From Duganella sp. 1224 (GTDB lineage: Bacteria > Pseudomonadota > Gammaproteobacteria > Burkholderiales > Burkholderiaceae_D): a stretch of DNA of 64,000 nt. Made by a program: the position numbers and the translations under genes. The stretch covers positions 124,001 to 188,000 of the forward strand of contig NZ_JACBYS010000007.1 of the NCBI RefSeq assembly GCF_013408245.1, in the 5' to 3' direction. Below, one piece after another: positions 16,385-27,554 of the stretch. The notes under the pieces are model-generated. The model saw nothing but the letters and a program-made list of their open reading frames with translations, was not told where the DNA came from and did not search any database. Numbering within the stretch: position 1 is the first letter of the stretch; every line of letters begins with the position of its first letter.

Positions 16385-17581
16385 TTACACGCGCTCGATG
16401 ATGCCGGCCGCGCCCATGCCCGCGCCTACGCACATGGTGACCATGCCGTATTTCAGGTTGTTGCGACGCAGTGCGTGTACCACGGTCGCCGCGCGGATCG
16501 CGCCGGTGGCGCCCAGCGGGTGGCCCAGTGCAATCGCGCCGCCCATCGGGTTGACCTTGGCCGGATCCAGGCCCAGATCGCGGATCACCGCCAGCGCCTG
16601 CGCGGCAAACGCTTCGTTCAGCTCGATCCAGTCCAGCTGGTCCTGGGTGATGCCGGCGGCTTTCAGCGCATCCGGAATCGCGAACTTCGGACCGATCCCC
16701 ATGATTTCCGGCGGCACGCCCTTGACGGCGAACGACGAGAACTTGGCCAGCGGCGTCAGGTTGTGTTCCTTCAGGATCTTCTCGGACACCACCAGCAGCG
16801 CGCCGGCACCGTCGGACATCTGCGAGCTGTTGCCGGCGGTGACCGAACCCTTGGCGGCGAAAACCGGCTTCAGCTTGGCCAGGCCTTCCATGCTGGTGTC
16901 CGGACGCGCGCCTTCGTCGGTGTCGACGGTGCGGGTCTTGACCTTGATCTCGCCGCTAGCCAGAACCGGCGTGCGGGTGATGATCTCGACCGGGGTGGTT
17001 TCGTCCTTGAAGAAGCCGGCCTGCTGCGCGGCGATGGCGCGGCGGTGCGATTCGACCGAGAACGCGTCCTGGTCTTCACGCGACACTTTCCACTGCTCGG
17101 CCACTTTTTCGGCGGTCAGGCCCATGCCGTAGGCCATGCCGACGTTTTCGTCGGTGAACATGTTGAGGTTCATCGATGGGTGATGGCCCATCATCGGCAC
17201 CATGGACATCGACTCCACGCCGCCGGCCAGCATGACATCAGCTTCGCCGACGCGGATGCGGTCGGCCGCCATCGCCAGGGCGGTGATGCCCGAGGCGCAG
17301 TAACGGTTGATGGTGACGCCGCCGACAGTCTTCGGCAGGCCGGCCAGCAGCACCGATTGACGGGCGATATTGAAGCCCTGCTCCGCTTCCGGGAACGAGC
17401 AGCCGATGATGGCGTCGGTGATCAGCGCCGGGTCCAGGCCAGGGGCCTGGGCCAGTGCCGACTGGATCACCTTGACCAGCAGGTCGTCCGGGCGGGTCTT
17501 GTTGAACATGCCGCGCGGCGCTTTGCCGATAGGGGTACGGGTCGCGGCAACGATGTATGCGTCTTGAACTTGTTTGCTCAT
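16385..17581 (-). CDS. Acetyl-CoA C-acyltransferase (thiolase)
   Basis: A 398-residue thiolase catalysing the last step of beta-oxidation, cleavage of 3-ketoacyl-CoA to acetyl-CoA and a shortened acyl-CoA. Catalytic Cys95 lies in NRYCASGITAL, the histidine in ALGHPLGATGA, and the second cysteine in MCVGAGMGAAG; the N-terminus AYIVAATRTPIGKAPRG is standard. It starts 11 bp after the bifunctional dehydrogenase gene and forms with it the degradative FadA-FadB-like pair. Length and motifs are normal. Biosynthetic acetoacetyl-CoA thiolase is less likely in this context. Confidence 0.93.
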   Translation of the reverse strand: MSKQVQDAYIVAATRTPIGKAPRGMFNKTRPDDLLVKVIQSALAQAPGLDPALITDAIIGCSFPEAEQGFNIARQSVLLAGLPKTVGGVTINRYCASGITALAMAADRIRVGEADVMLAGGVESMSMVPMMGHHPSMNLNMFTDENVGMAYGMGLTAEKVAEQWKVSREDQDAFSVESHRRAIAAQQAGFFKDETTPVEIITRTPVLASGEIKVKTRTVDTDEGARPDTSMEGLAKLKPVFAAKGSVTAGNSSQMSDGAGALLVVSEKILKEHNLTPLAKFSSFAVKGVPPEIMGIGPKFAIPDALKAAGITQDQLDWIELNEAFAAQALAVIRDLGLDPAKVNPMGGAIALGHPLGATGAIRAATVVHALRRNNLKYGMVTMCVGAGMGAAGIIERV

Positions 17582-17592
17582 TGTCTTATTCC

Positions 17593-19989
17593 TTAGTTGC
17601 GGACTGGCTTACCGGTTTGCAGCATGCCCATGATGCGCTCCTGGGTTTTCGGATGGTTCAGCAGCTCCAGGAAGGCCTTGCGTTCCATGTCCAGCAGCCA
17701 CTGTTCGCTCACGAACGAACCCTGATCGATGTCGCCACCGCTGACGATCTGCGCGATCATGTCGCCCAGCTTGAAGTCGTGCGCGGAGATGAAGCCGCCG
17801 TCACGCATGTTGACCAGCTGCGCCTTGATGGTGCCCCAGCCGTAGCGGCCGGTCACCTGGATCGGCGCCTTCAGCGGCGCGCGGTAGCCCTTGTCGAACA
17901 TGGCGCGCGCTTCGGTCTTGGCCACGTACAGCAGTTCGTACGGGTTGAAGACGATGACGTCGTCTTCCTTCAGGTAGCCCATCGCCTGCGCTTCCAGCGC
18001 CGATTTCGACACGTTGGCGGTGGCGGCGTTGGTGAAGCCGGTTTTCAGGAATTGCAGGATGTCGGTGCCCTTGGCTTCCTTGTAGGCGCGCTGGGCCGCT
18101 TCCTTCAGGCCGCCGCCGGCAGGGATCAGGCCCACGCCCACTTCCACCAGGCCGATGTACGATTCGATCGAGGCCACGCGTTTCGACGCGTGCAGCGCCA
18201 TTTCGCAGCCGCCGCCCAGTGCCAGGCCTGCCACCGCGGCCACCACCGGCACGTTCGAATATTTCATCGCCATGAAGGTGTCTTGCAGCTCCTTGATGAT
18301 CGGATCGACTGCCTTGGCGCCGCCGCTCATGAAGGCTGGCAGTGCCGATTGCAGGTCGGCGCCGGCCGAGAAGGCGCCGCCGTCGGCCGCGTCCGCGCTC
18401 CAGATCACCAGGCCCTTGAAGTTCTTCTCTGCTTCGGCCAGTGCTTTCTTGAAGCCGGCGATCACGCCCGGGCTGATCACGTGCAGCTTGGTCTTGAGCG
18501 AGATGACCAGGATGTCGTCGCCCGAGTGCCACAGGCGCACGTCGTCGTCTTCGTGCACGGTGGTGCCGGCTTTGCGGCCGTCGATTTCGCCCGAGCCCAG
18601 CACCGGCGCGCGGAATTCCTGGCGCTTGTACACGGCCAGGTCCGAACGCGGGATGTAGGCCTTGGCTTTTGGCGACCACGAACCTTCCGCGGTGTGCACG
18701 CCTTTTTCTGCGACCGGGCCTTCGAATACCCAGGCTGGCAGCGGCGCGCTGCTCAGCGCGTGGCCGGCGTCGATGTCTTCCTTGACCCACTGGGCCACTT
18801 GCGTCCAGCCGGAAGCCTGCCAGGTTTCGAACGGGCCCACGGTCCAGCCGAAGCCCCAGCGCATGGCGAAGTCGATATCGCGCGCGTTGTCGGCAATGTC
18901 TTCCAGGTGCACGGCGATGTAGTGGAAGGCGTCGCGGAAGATCGCCCACAGGAACTGCGCCTGCGGGTTGGTCGATTCGCGCATCGCCTTCATCTTCTTG
19001 ACCGGATCTTTTTCCTTCAGGATGCGGGCCACGATGTCGGCCGCCTTGGCGCCGCCCGGCACGTATTCACCGGTGGCGAAGTCCAGGCGCAGGATGTCCT
19101 TGCCGACTTTCTTGTAGAAGCCGGCGCCGGATTTCTGGCCCAGCGCGCCCTTCTCGACCAGCTTGGCCAGCACGGCCGGGGTCTTGTAGACCGATGCGAA
19201 CGGATCGTTCGGCAGGTAGTCCTGCATGGTCTTGATCACATGGCCCATGGTGTCCAGGCCGACCACGTCCGCGGTGCGGAAGGTGCCCGACTTGGCGCGG
19301 CCCAGCTTGGCGCCGGTCAGGTCGTCGACCACGTCCACCGACAGGCCGAACTTCTCAGCTTCGTGGACGATGGCCAGGATGCCGAACACGCCCACGCGGT
19401 TGGCGATGAAGTTCGGCGTGTCCTTGGCGCGTACCACGCCCTTGCCCAGGGTCGAGGTCAGGAAGCCTTCCAGCTGGTCGGCGATCTCCGGCTTGGTGTC
19501 CGGGGTCGGGATGATTTCCACCAGGTGCATGTAGCGCGGCGGGTTGAAGAAGTGCACGCCGCAGAAGCGTGCTTTCAGGTCCGCGTCGAAGCCTTCGGCC
19601 AGCTTGCCGATCGACAGGCCCGAGGTGTTCGAAGCAAAAATCGCGTTTGGCGCAATGTGCGGCGCGACTTTCTTGTACAGGTCGTGTTTCCAGTCCAGGC
19701 GCTCGGCGATGGCTTCGATGATCAGGTCGCACTCGGCCAGCTTGGCCAGGTCGTCCTCGTAGTTGGCGACTTCGATCAGCGCCGCGTGCTCCTTGTTGCC
19801 CAGCGGTGCAGGCGACAGTTTCTTCAGGCCTTCGATCGCCTTCAGCACGATGCCGTTCTTCGGCCCTTCCTTGGCCGGCAGGTCGAACAACACCACAGGC
19901 ACTTTGGCGTTGACGCAGTGGGCGGCGATTTGCGCGCCCATCACGCCGGCGCCCAGCACGGCGACTTTTTTAACGATGAAATTGGTCAT
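17593..19989 (-). CDS. 3-hydroxyacyl-CoA dehydrogenase/enoyl-CoA hydratase fusion (FadN/FadB-like)
   Basis: A 798-residue bifunctional beta-oxidation enzyme. The NAD-binding dehydrogenase half comes first (VAVLGAGVMGAQIAAH, residues about 8-22; SNTSGLSIGKLAEG; HFFNPPRYMHLVEIIP), followed by a second dehydrogenase-type domain, and the crotonase half is C-terminal (about 480-700; GGAFSAGADLQSAL, GLALGGGCEMALHA, VGVGLIPAGGG). This domain order is opposite to Escherichia coli FadB and like Bacillus FadN. It sits between acyl-CoA dehydrogenase and thiolase genes with gaps of about 12 bp, so all three are one operon and probably act on the same acyl chains. Confidence 0.94.
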   Translation of the reverse strand: MTNFIVKKVAVLGAGVMGAQIAAHCVNAKVPVVLFDLPAKEGPKNGIVLKAIEGLKKLSPAPLGNKEHAALIEVANYEDDLAKLAECDLIIEAIAERLDWKHDLYKKVAPHIAPNAIFASNTSGLSIGKLAEGFDADLKARFCGVHFFNPPRYMHLVEIIPTPDTKPEIADQLEGFLTSTLGKGVVRAKDTPNFIANRVGVFGILAIVHEAEKFGLSVDVVDDLTGAKLGRAKSGTFRTADVVGLDTMGHVIKTMQDYLPNDPFASVYKTPAVLAKLVEKGALGQKSGAGFYKKVGKDILRLDFATGEYVPGGAKAADIVARILKEKDPVKKMKAMRESTNPQAQFLWAIFRDAFHYIAVHLEDIADNARDIDFAMRWGFGWTVGPFETWQASGWTQVAQWVKEDIDAGHALSSAPLPAWVFEGPVAEKGVHTAEGSWSPKAKAYIPRSDLAVYKRQEFRAPVLGSGEIDGRKAGTTVHEDDDVRLWHSGDDILVISLKTKLHVISPGVIAGFKKALAEAEKNFKGLVIWSADAADGGAFSAGADLQSALPAFMSGGAKAVDPIIKELQDTFMAMKYSNVPVVAAVAGLALGGGCEMALHASKRVASIESYIGLVEVGVGLIPAGGGLKEAAQRAYKEAKGTDILQFLKTGFTNAATANVSKSALEAQAMGYLKEDDVIVFNPYELLYVAKTEARAMFDKGYRAPLKAPIQVTGRYGWGTIKAQLVNMRDGGFISAHDFKLGDMIAQIVSGGDIDQGSFVSEQWLLDMERKAFLELLNHPKTQERIMGMLQTGKPVRN

Positions 19990-20001
19990 TGTCGTTTCCT
20001 C

Positions 20002-21792
20002 TTAGAACAGGTCGGCGTCGAGGGCCATCAGGTTGGCGGAGCCCGAGCGTGCCTGGCGGATCAGGGTTGCGGTTTCTGGTTGCAGGCGGGCGAAGTAGAA
20101 GCGCGCGGTCGCCAGCTTGGTCTTGTAGAAGGTGTCGCTGCTGTCCTGTTTTTCCAGCGCGATCTTGGCCATCTGCGCGAAGAAGTAGCTGTACACCAGG
20201 TGGCCCACCACGCGCAGGTACGGCACGGCGGCGGCGCCCACTTCGTCGGCGTTCTGGAAGGCTTTCATGCCGATTTCCATGGTCAGCTTGGTGACTTTGT
20301 CGCCCAGGTCGCCCAGCGGGGTGATGAATTCGCTCAGGTTTTCGTCCAGGCCGTTTTCTTCCACGAACGACTTGATCTTCTCGCCGAACTTGCGCAGCTT
20401 GGCGCCGTTGTCGCCCAGGATCTTGCGGCCCAGCAGGTCCAGCGACTGCACGGTGTTGGTGCCTTCGTAGATCAGGTTGATACGGGCGTCGCGCACGTAC
20501 TGCTCCATGCCCCACTCGCTGATGTAGCCATGGCCGCCGTACACCTGCATCGCTTCCGAGGTGGCGATCCAGGCGTTGTCGGTGATGAAGGCCTTGACGA
20601 TCGGGGTCAGCAGCGCGACTTCATCGGCGGCTTCCTTGCGCACGTCTTCGTCCGGGTGGTGCAGTTCGCGGTCGATCTGCAGCGCCACGTACGAGGTGAA
20701 GGCGCGCGCGCCCTCGGCGTAGGCACGGCCGGTCAGCAGCATGCGGCGCACGTCCGGGTGGACGATGATCGGATCGGCTGGCTTCTCCGGATTTTTCGGG
20801 CCGGTCAGCGAGCGCATCTGGATGCGGTCCTTGGCGTAGGTCACAGCGTTCTGGTAGGCCACTTCGGTCAGCCCCAGCGACTGCATGCCGACGCCCAGGC
20901 GGGCGGCGTTCATGAACACGAACATCGCTTGCAGGCCCTTGTTCGGCTGGCCGATGATCCAGCCACGCGCGCCGTCCAGGTTCATCTGGCAGGTCGAGTT
21001 GCCGTGGATGCCCATCTTTTCTTCGATGGCGCCGCAGGTGATCGGGTTGCGCTCGCCGATGCTGCCGTCCGCGTTCGGCAGGAACTTCGGCACCAGGAAC
21101 AGCGAGATGCCCTTCGAGCCTTCCGGCGCGTCCGGCACGCGGGCCAGCACCAGGTGCAGGATGTTTTCCGACATGTCGTGCTCGCCGGCCGAGATGAAGA
21201 TCTTGTTGCCGGTGATCAGCCACGAGCCGTCGGCCTGCGGCAGCGCTTTCGAGCGCAGCATGCCCAGGTCGGTGCCGCAGTGCGGTTCGGTCAGGCACAT
21301 GGTGCCGGTCCATTCGCCCGAGACCAGCTTCGGCAGGTACAGTTTTTTCTGTTCGTCGGTGCCGTGTTCCTTCAGGCACTCGTAGGCGCCGTGCGACAGG
21401 CCCGGGTACATGGTCCAGGCCTGGTTGGCCGAGTTCAGCATCTCGTAGAACGAGTTGTTCAGCACCACCGGCAGGCCCTGGCCGCCGAATTCCGGATCGC
21501 ACGCCAGCGCGGCCCAGCCGCCTTCCACGTACTGCTTGTAGGCTTCCTTGAAGCCTTTAGGAGTGGTCACCGATTTGGTCGCGCCATCGTAGTGGCAGCC
21601 TTCGCGGTCGCCGCTGTGGTTCAGCGGGAACAGCACTTCGGAGGTGAACTTGCCGCCTTCTTCCAGCACCTGGTTGATGATGTCGGCGTCGACTTCCGCG
21701 TAGTTCGGCAGCGCCTTCAGTTCATCTTCCACTTTCAGGAACTCATGCAGAACGAATTGCATATCCCGGATTGGCGCGACGTATTGACCCAT
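20002..21792 (-). CDS. Acyl-CoA dehydrogenase (long, about 600-residue type)
   Basis: A 596-residue FAD-dependent acyl-CoA dehydrogenase, first oxidation step of the operon. It has the family segments CLTEPHCGTDLGMLRSKA and GNKIFISAGEHDM for FAD and substrate binding, and MQVYGGHGYISEWGMEQYVRDARINLIYEGTN in the C-terminal dehydrogenase domain, plus an extra C-terminal helical extension. This size class includes 3-methylmercaptopropionyl-CoA dehydrogenase (DmdC)-like and long-chain enzymes, so the substrate cannot be set by sequence alone; neighbours suggest fatty acids. The start MGQYVAPIRDMQFVLHE at 21792 is preceded by GGAGAAAACC. Confidence 0.93.
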   Translation of the reverse strand: MGQYVAPIRDMQFVLHEFLKVEDELKALPNYAEVDADIINQVLEEGGKFTSEVLFPLNHSGDREGCHYDGATKSVTTPKGFKEAYKQYVEGGWAALACDPEFGGQGLPVVLNNSFYEMLNSANQAWTMYPGLSHGAYECLKEHGTDEQKKLYLPKLVSGEWTGTMCLTEPHCGTDLGMLRSKALPQADGSWLITGNKIFISAGEHDMSENILHLVLARVPDAPEGSKGISLFLVPKFLPNADGSIGERNPITCGAIEEKMGIHGNSTCQMNLDGARGWIIGQPNKGLQAMFVFMNAARLGVGMQSLGLTEVAYQNAVTYAKDRIQMRSLTGPKNPEKPADPIIVHPDVRRMLLTGRAYAEGARAFTSYVALQIDRELHHPDEDVRKEAADEVALLTPIVKAFITDNAWIATSEAMQVYGGHGYISEWGMEQYVRDARINLIYEGTNTVQSLDLLGRKILGDNGAKLRKFGEKIKSFVEENGLDENLSEFITPLGDLGDKVTKLTMEIGMKAFQNADEVGAAAVPYLRVVGHLVYSYFFAQMAKIALEKQDSSDTFYKTKLATARFYFARLQPETATLIRQARSGSANLMALDADLF

Positions 21793-21826
21793 GGTTTTCT
21801 CCTGATGACTACTTTAGTGTTTGAAT

Positions 21827-22450
21827 TTAAATGACTTGCGCAACCACCGCGGCCGGTGATTGCGGGTTGCGGTAGGTTTCGATCAAGCGCTCAAAGCCCT
21901 TGCCCGCACGCTCCAGGCTGCCTGGAATGCGCAGGAAGCGGCCGTCGTGGTGCAGGGCCAGGATCAGGCCGTACATCTCGTAGACCAGCTGCTGCGGATC
22001 GGTGCCTTGCTTCAGGTCGCCGGTCTCGATGCACTGCTGCACGCAGCGCAGCAGCGCGCCCTGCCAGGCGCCGACCATGGCCATCAGCTCCTCGCGGATC
22101 GGGCCGGGGCGGTCGTCATACTCGACCGCGCCGCTGATGTAGATGCAGCCCGAGGCCACCTCCACGCTGACGCGCTTGACCCAGCGCGCAAACATGGCCT
22201 GCAGGCGGGCAATGCCGCGTGGCTCCTTGACGCTCGGGAAGAACACTTCCTGCTCGAAACGGTGGTGATACAGCTTCAGCACTTCCAACTGCAAATCTTC
22301 ACGCGATCCGAAGTGCGCGAACACGCCGGATTTGCTCATGTTCATCTTATCCGCGAGCAATCCGATGGTCAGACCTTCCAGACCATCGCGGCTGGCCAGG
22401 TCCAGCGCCACGTCCAGGATTGCCGCGCGTGTTAACTCGCCTTTGCGCAT
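21827..22450 (-). CDS. TetR-family regulator of the beta-oxidation operon
   Basis: A 207-residue regulator. The N-terminal helix-turn-helix (residues about 8-55) reads RAAILDVALDLASRDG, LTIGLLADKMNMSKSGVFAHFGSREDL. The C-terminal ligand domain is the TetR_C type found in acyl-CoA- or acid-responsive regulators. It is first in the operon, 34 bp before the acyl-CoA dehydrogenase gene. By context it likely represses the operon and is relieved by an acyl-CoA. The start at 22450 (MRKGELTRAAIL) is chosen because the open frame upstream is AT-rich and resembles promoter DNA. Confidence 0.9.
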   Translation of the reverse strand: MRKGELTRAAILDVALDLASRDGLEGLTIGLLADKMNMSKSGVFAHFGSREDLQLEVLKLYHHRFEQEVFFPSVKEPRGIARLQAMFARWVKRVSVEVASGCIYISGAVEYDDRPGPIREELMAMVGAWQGALLRCVQQCIETGDLKQGTDPQQLVYEMYGLILALHHDGRFLRIPGSLERAGKGFERLIETYRNPQSPAAVVAQVI

Positions 22451-22638
22451 AAATTTAGTTGAGGTATTAATAAGATTGCATCCCAGGGTAAGGTTTAAAT
22501 CATGGAGAAGGATTATTCTGCTCCAGTTAAATTTACTCTGTGTGAAAAGAATTGCGAACGCTCGTACTATTATCCACTTGGGGGTGAATGTCAAACAGTA
22601 CCTTTAGAGGTGGGGTTCTATTGCTGCAGCGCAGCAGC

Positions 22639-22710
22639 ACCCCCGCACGGCGATCCGTCGCGGGGTCTGCCCCCGTACGGGGTCAGACCCCTCTCGCGCC
22701 TGGGGGTGAA
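22639..22710 (-). repeat. Dispersed palindromic repeat, copy B
   Basis: Reverse-oriented copy. The 30-bp core is at 22662-22691 with one symmetry-breaking change (GGGGTCTGCCCCC in place of GGGGTCTGACCCC). Both flanks are present in reverse complement: GCCGTGCGGGGGT at 22639-22651 and TTCACCCCCA at 22701-22710. It ends 2 bp before the hslR stop codon, at that gene's 3' end. Confidence 0.82.
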
Positions 22711-22712
22711 AG

Positions 22713-23092
<380 letters not shown>

Positions 23093-23096
<4 letters not shown>

Positions 23097-24256
23097 GCGT
23101 ATTTCCCCACTGCGAACACCCGCATCAGTAATTTATAAAACACAAACGCCACCTCGTAGCCGATGCGCTTCACATGGCCGACGTGCTCGAAGTCATCGTA
23201 GGTGATGACCTTGCCGTCGGCAATGGCCTCCTCGATCTTGACCCGCAGGCTCTGCGCGAACGCCGCGTCCTTGATCACCACGTTGGCTTCCTGGTTCAGG
23301 AACAAACTCAGCCCATCGACATTGCTGGAGCCCACCGTGGCCCAGTCGTCGTCGATGACGGCCACCTTGGCATGCAGCTGCGTCTTATGATACTCCACCA
23401 CCTTGACGCCCGCCGCCAGCAACTTCGGATAGAACGAATGCGCCACCGCGTCCTGCAGCCAGATCTCGCCGACGCCGATCAGCAGCACCACCTCGACGCC
23501 GCGTTCGGCCGCCGAGGTCAGCGCGCGGCGGAACTTGCGGCTGGGCGCGAAGTAGGGATTGGCCAGCAACACGCTCTTGCGCGCCTGCCCCAGCGCCTTC
23601 AGGTAGGCGCGCTGGATGGTGTGGCGGTTGCGCAGGTTGTCGCGCACCACGAAGCCGGCCTGCACCGCGTGGGCGGCGGCGATCTTCTCGACCTTGCGCA
23701 TGTCGCGGTACAGGCCGATCCGCTTGATGATGCTGAGCTTGCCGAGGCGGCGCCACTGCGTCACCGCTTCCAGCTGGATCTCGGCCACCAGCGGGCCGCG
23801 CACCTGCACCGCGAAATCCCAGCGCGGCGCCGACAGCGCCTTGCTGTGGTCGTAATCGCAGAACATGTCGTCGTTGATGTTGATGCCGCCGACGAAGGCG
23901 ACGTGGCGGTCCACCACGCAGATCTTGCGGTGGGTGCGCGCGATGCCGCGCCGGAACCACGGATTGAACATGCGGTGCTCGACGCCGCCGGCGGTGAAGG
24001 TCTCGTGCATGCTGTTGATCTGGCGGCGGCCGGTGCCCCACCAGTCGGTGATCACGCGCACCTGCACGCCGCGCCGGGCGGCGCCGATCAGCGCAGCCAC
24101 CACCCGCTGGCCGGTGTCGTCGCCAGCAAAGATATAGGTTTCGAAATAGACCTCGTACTGCGCGGCGTCGATGGCGGCGATGAGCGCGGGAAAATAGTCG
24201 GTGCCGGTGTGGAGCAGCGTGACTTCGTTATCGGCGATAAAATTTACGGGGCGCAT
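23093..24256 (-). CDS. clsB: Cardiolipin synthase B-type phospholipase D family protein
   Basis: A 387-residue phospholipase-D superfamily enzyme. Both catalytic HKD motifs are intact: HRKICVVDRHVAFVGGIN near residue 110 and HAKVAVIDDDWATVGSSN near residue 300. There are no N-terminal transmembrane helices, as in ClsB rather than ClsA. It would condense phosphatidylglycerol with another phospholipid to make cardiolipin at the inner membrane. The ATG at 24256 (MRPVNFIADNEVTLLHTG) lies 9 bp after the preceding phosphodiesterase stop. The gene symbol is by family resemblance. Confidence 0.9.
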
Positions 24257-24265
24257 AGTTGGCGC

Positions 24266-25084
24266 TCACGCCAGCGTCAGCGACGCGACGATGGGAGCGT
24301 GGTCTGAGAGCTTGGCCCACAGACTACCATGCATTACCTCGGCCGTGTCGACCCTGAAACCGCGCACATAGATGCGGTCGAGGCGGAAGAACGGCAGCGC
24401 GGCCGGGAAGGTGCGCGCCGGGATGATGCTGTTCTTGCGCCGCAGTTTGCGCATGACCTCGCCCAGCGCGGTGTTCGAGCCCTCGATCTCGTCGAAGGCC
24501 TCGACCACGCCAAGCGCGTTGTACAGTTCAGCGCTGAGGGTGTTGCGCCAGTCGTTGAAGTCGCCGGCGATGACCACCGGCTCGCCATTCGGCGCGGATT
24601 CCTTGACGGCCGCGATCAGCGCCTGCGTCTGCCGGCGGCGGCTGCCCTCGAACAGGCCCAGGTGCACCACGTAGCAGTGCACCGGGCCGGCCGGCGTAGC
24701 CAGCACGCAGTGCAGGATGCCGCGCTGCTCGTAGGCGTGGTCGGAAACGTCGCGGTTGGCCTGGCTGGCGATCGGGAACGCGCTCAGCAGCGCGTTGCCG
24801 TGGTGGCCGTGGTCGTAGATGGCGTTCATGCCGTAGGCGGCGTGCAGGTGGCGCGACTCGCCGGCGAAATACTCATGCTGCGCCGCAGCGGGCCAATGCT
24901 TGTGACCGAGATGTTCGGCGCCGTACTTGGCGGCCTTGAGGTCGTGTTTGCCCTGGACTTCCTGCAAAAAAACCACATCGGCATCGAACAGGCCGATGGC
25001 CTGCTTCAAAGCCATCACCCGCGGTTCCGCACGGATGCTGGACACGCCCTTGTGGATGTTGTAAGTGGCGACACGGATCTTCAT
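24266..25084 (-). CDS. Endonuclease/exonuclease/phosphatase (EEP) family protein
   Basis: A 272-residue EEP-fold metal-dependent phosphodiesterase. Active-site motifs are TYNIHKG near the start, DADVVFLQEVQG with the metal-binding Glu, VIAGDFNDWRNT, and the C-terminal SDHAPIVASL. Family members next to clsB and nudB in betaproteobacteria are not characterised; substrates could be nucleic acids or phospholipids. Start at 25084 (MKIRVATYN); an ATG three codons earlier at 25093 is possible. A REP-like pair lies just upstream. Confidence 0.85.
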   Translation of the reverse strand: MKIRVATYNIHKGVSSIRAEPRVMALKQAIGLFDADVVFLQEVQGKHDLKAAKYGAEHLGHKHWPAAAQHEYFAGESRHLHAAYGMNAIYDHGHHGNALLSAFPIASQANRDVSDHAYEQRGILHCVLATPAGPVHCYVVHLGLFEGSRRRQTQALIAAVKESAPNGEPVVIAGDFNDWRNTLSAELYNALGVVEAFDEIEGSNTALGEVMRKLRRKNSIIPARTFPAALPFFRLDRIYVRGFRVDTAEVMHGSLWAKLSDHAPIVASLTLA

Positions 25085-25143
25085 GCGGCCCATTTTACTC
25101 CCGAGACCGCAAACCCTGCGTGCGCCGCCGCACATTAGCAACC

Positions 25144-25228
25144 CGTCATTCCGGCGCACGCCGGAATCCATGCTGAGCCCGCAGCACGGTAGGCGGGTTA
25201 TGGATTCCGGCCTGCGCCGGAATGACGG
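25144..25228. repeat. REP-like inverted pair at the nudB 3' end
   Basis: Two stem-loop units in opposite orientation: 25144-25171 (CATTCCGGCGCACGCCGGAA core) and 25200-25228 (ATTCCGGCCTGCGCCGGAAT core). They are near-identical to the pair at 16286. The second unit overlaps the end of nudB and encodes its last residues, SGAGRNP, a peptide typical of genes that run into such repeats. Confidence 0.85.
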
Positions 25229-25668
25229 TGCGGCAGTTGAAGGATGGCTTCGGCGTTGGAGGAGGAGAAGCATTTGTCGGCCGCTTCGAGATAGGGCAGC
25301 CAGACGTAATGCAGGTGCTCGCGCGGGCTCAGCGTGATGGGGATGTCGCGCGGGACTTCGACGCTGAACACGTGCTCGGTGTTGCGCGTGACGCCGGGCG
25401 CGTAGCGGTGGCGCCAGACCGGATAAATCTCGTACACGTTCGCCAGCTGCCAGTCGCGCAGCACGATGCGCTGGCCGTCGGCGACGATGCCGGTTTCCTC
25501 GCACAGTTCGCGGGTGGCGGTGGCCAGCAGCGGTTCGTCAGGGGCATCCAGCGAGCCGGTCACCGACTGCCAGTAGCCGGGCTTGTCGGCGCGTTCGATC
25601 AGCAGCACCTGCAGGTCGGCGGTGTGGATCACCACCAGCACCGATTCGGGAATCTTGTATGGCTTCAT
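25198..25668 (-). CDS. nudB: Nudix hydrolase, dihydroneopterin triphosphate diphosphatase type
   Basis: A 156-residue Nudix enzyme. The Nudix box runs from G38 (GSLDAPDEP) through E45 to RELCEETGI (53-61), with metal-binding glutamates 54, 57 and 58. The N-terminus KIPESVLVVIHT and the PGYWQSVTGSL segment match NudB, which removes pyrophosphate from dihydroneopterin triphosphate in folate synthesis. It follows aspS, as in many proteobacteria. The last residues, HRHSGAGRNP, come from a REP element and are unlikely to be ancestral. A terminator at 25682-25703 separates it from aspS. Confidence 0.9.
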   Translation of the reverse strand: MKPYKIPESVLVVIHTADLQVLLIERADKPGYWQSVTGSLDAPDEPLLATATRELCEETGIVADGQRIVLRDWQLANVYEIYPVWRHRYAPGVTRNTEHVFSVEVPRDIPITLSPREHLHYVWLPYLEAADKCFSSSNAEAILQLPHRHSGAGRNP

Positions 25669-25681
25669 GGAGGCATAAAAG

Positions 25682-25703
25682 AAAAGGCGCCGCAGCGCCT
25701 TTT
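25682..25703 (-). terminator. Rho-independent terminator after aspS
   Basis: A 9-bp perfect stem, AAAAGGCGC/GCGCCTTTT, with a 4-nt loop, read on the minus strand and followed by TTTTCTTTT-like sequence. It lies 14 bp past the aspS stop and before the nudB start, so nudB needs read-through or its own promoter. Confidence 0.85.
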
Positions 25704-25717
25704 CCGAGCAGAACAGA

Positions 25718-27526
<1,809 letters not shown>

Positions 27527-27554
27527 GTTTATTTCTCGGTTCAGGTTAAGTTAC

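Noticed and set aside
17557..21834. A very long open frame on the plus strand opposite the beta-oxidation genes
   Set aside because: It is antisense to two strongly conserved enzymes, has low-complexity His/Gln/Val composition typical of the complement of GC-rich codons, and shows no domain.
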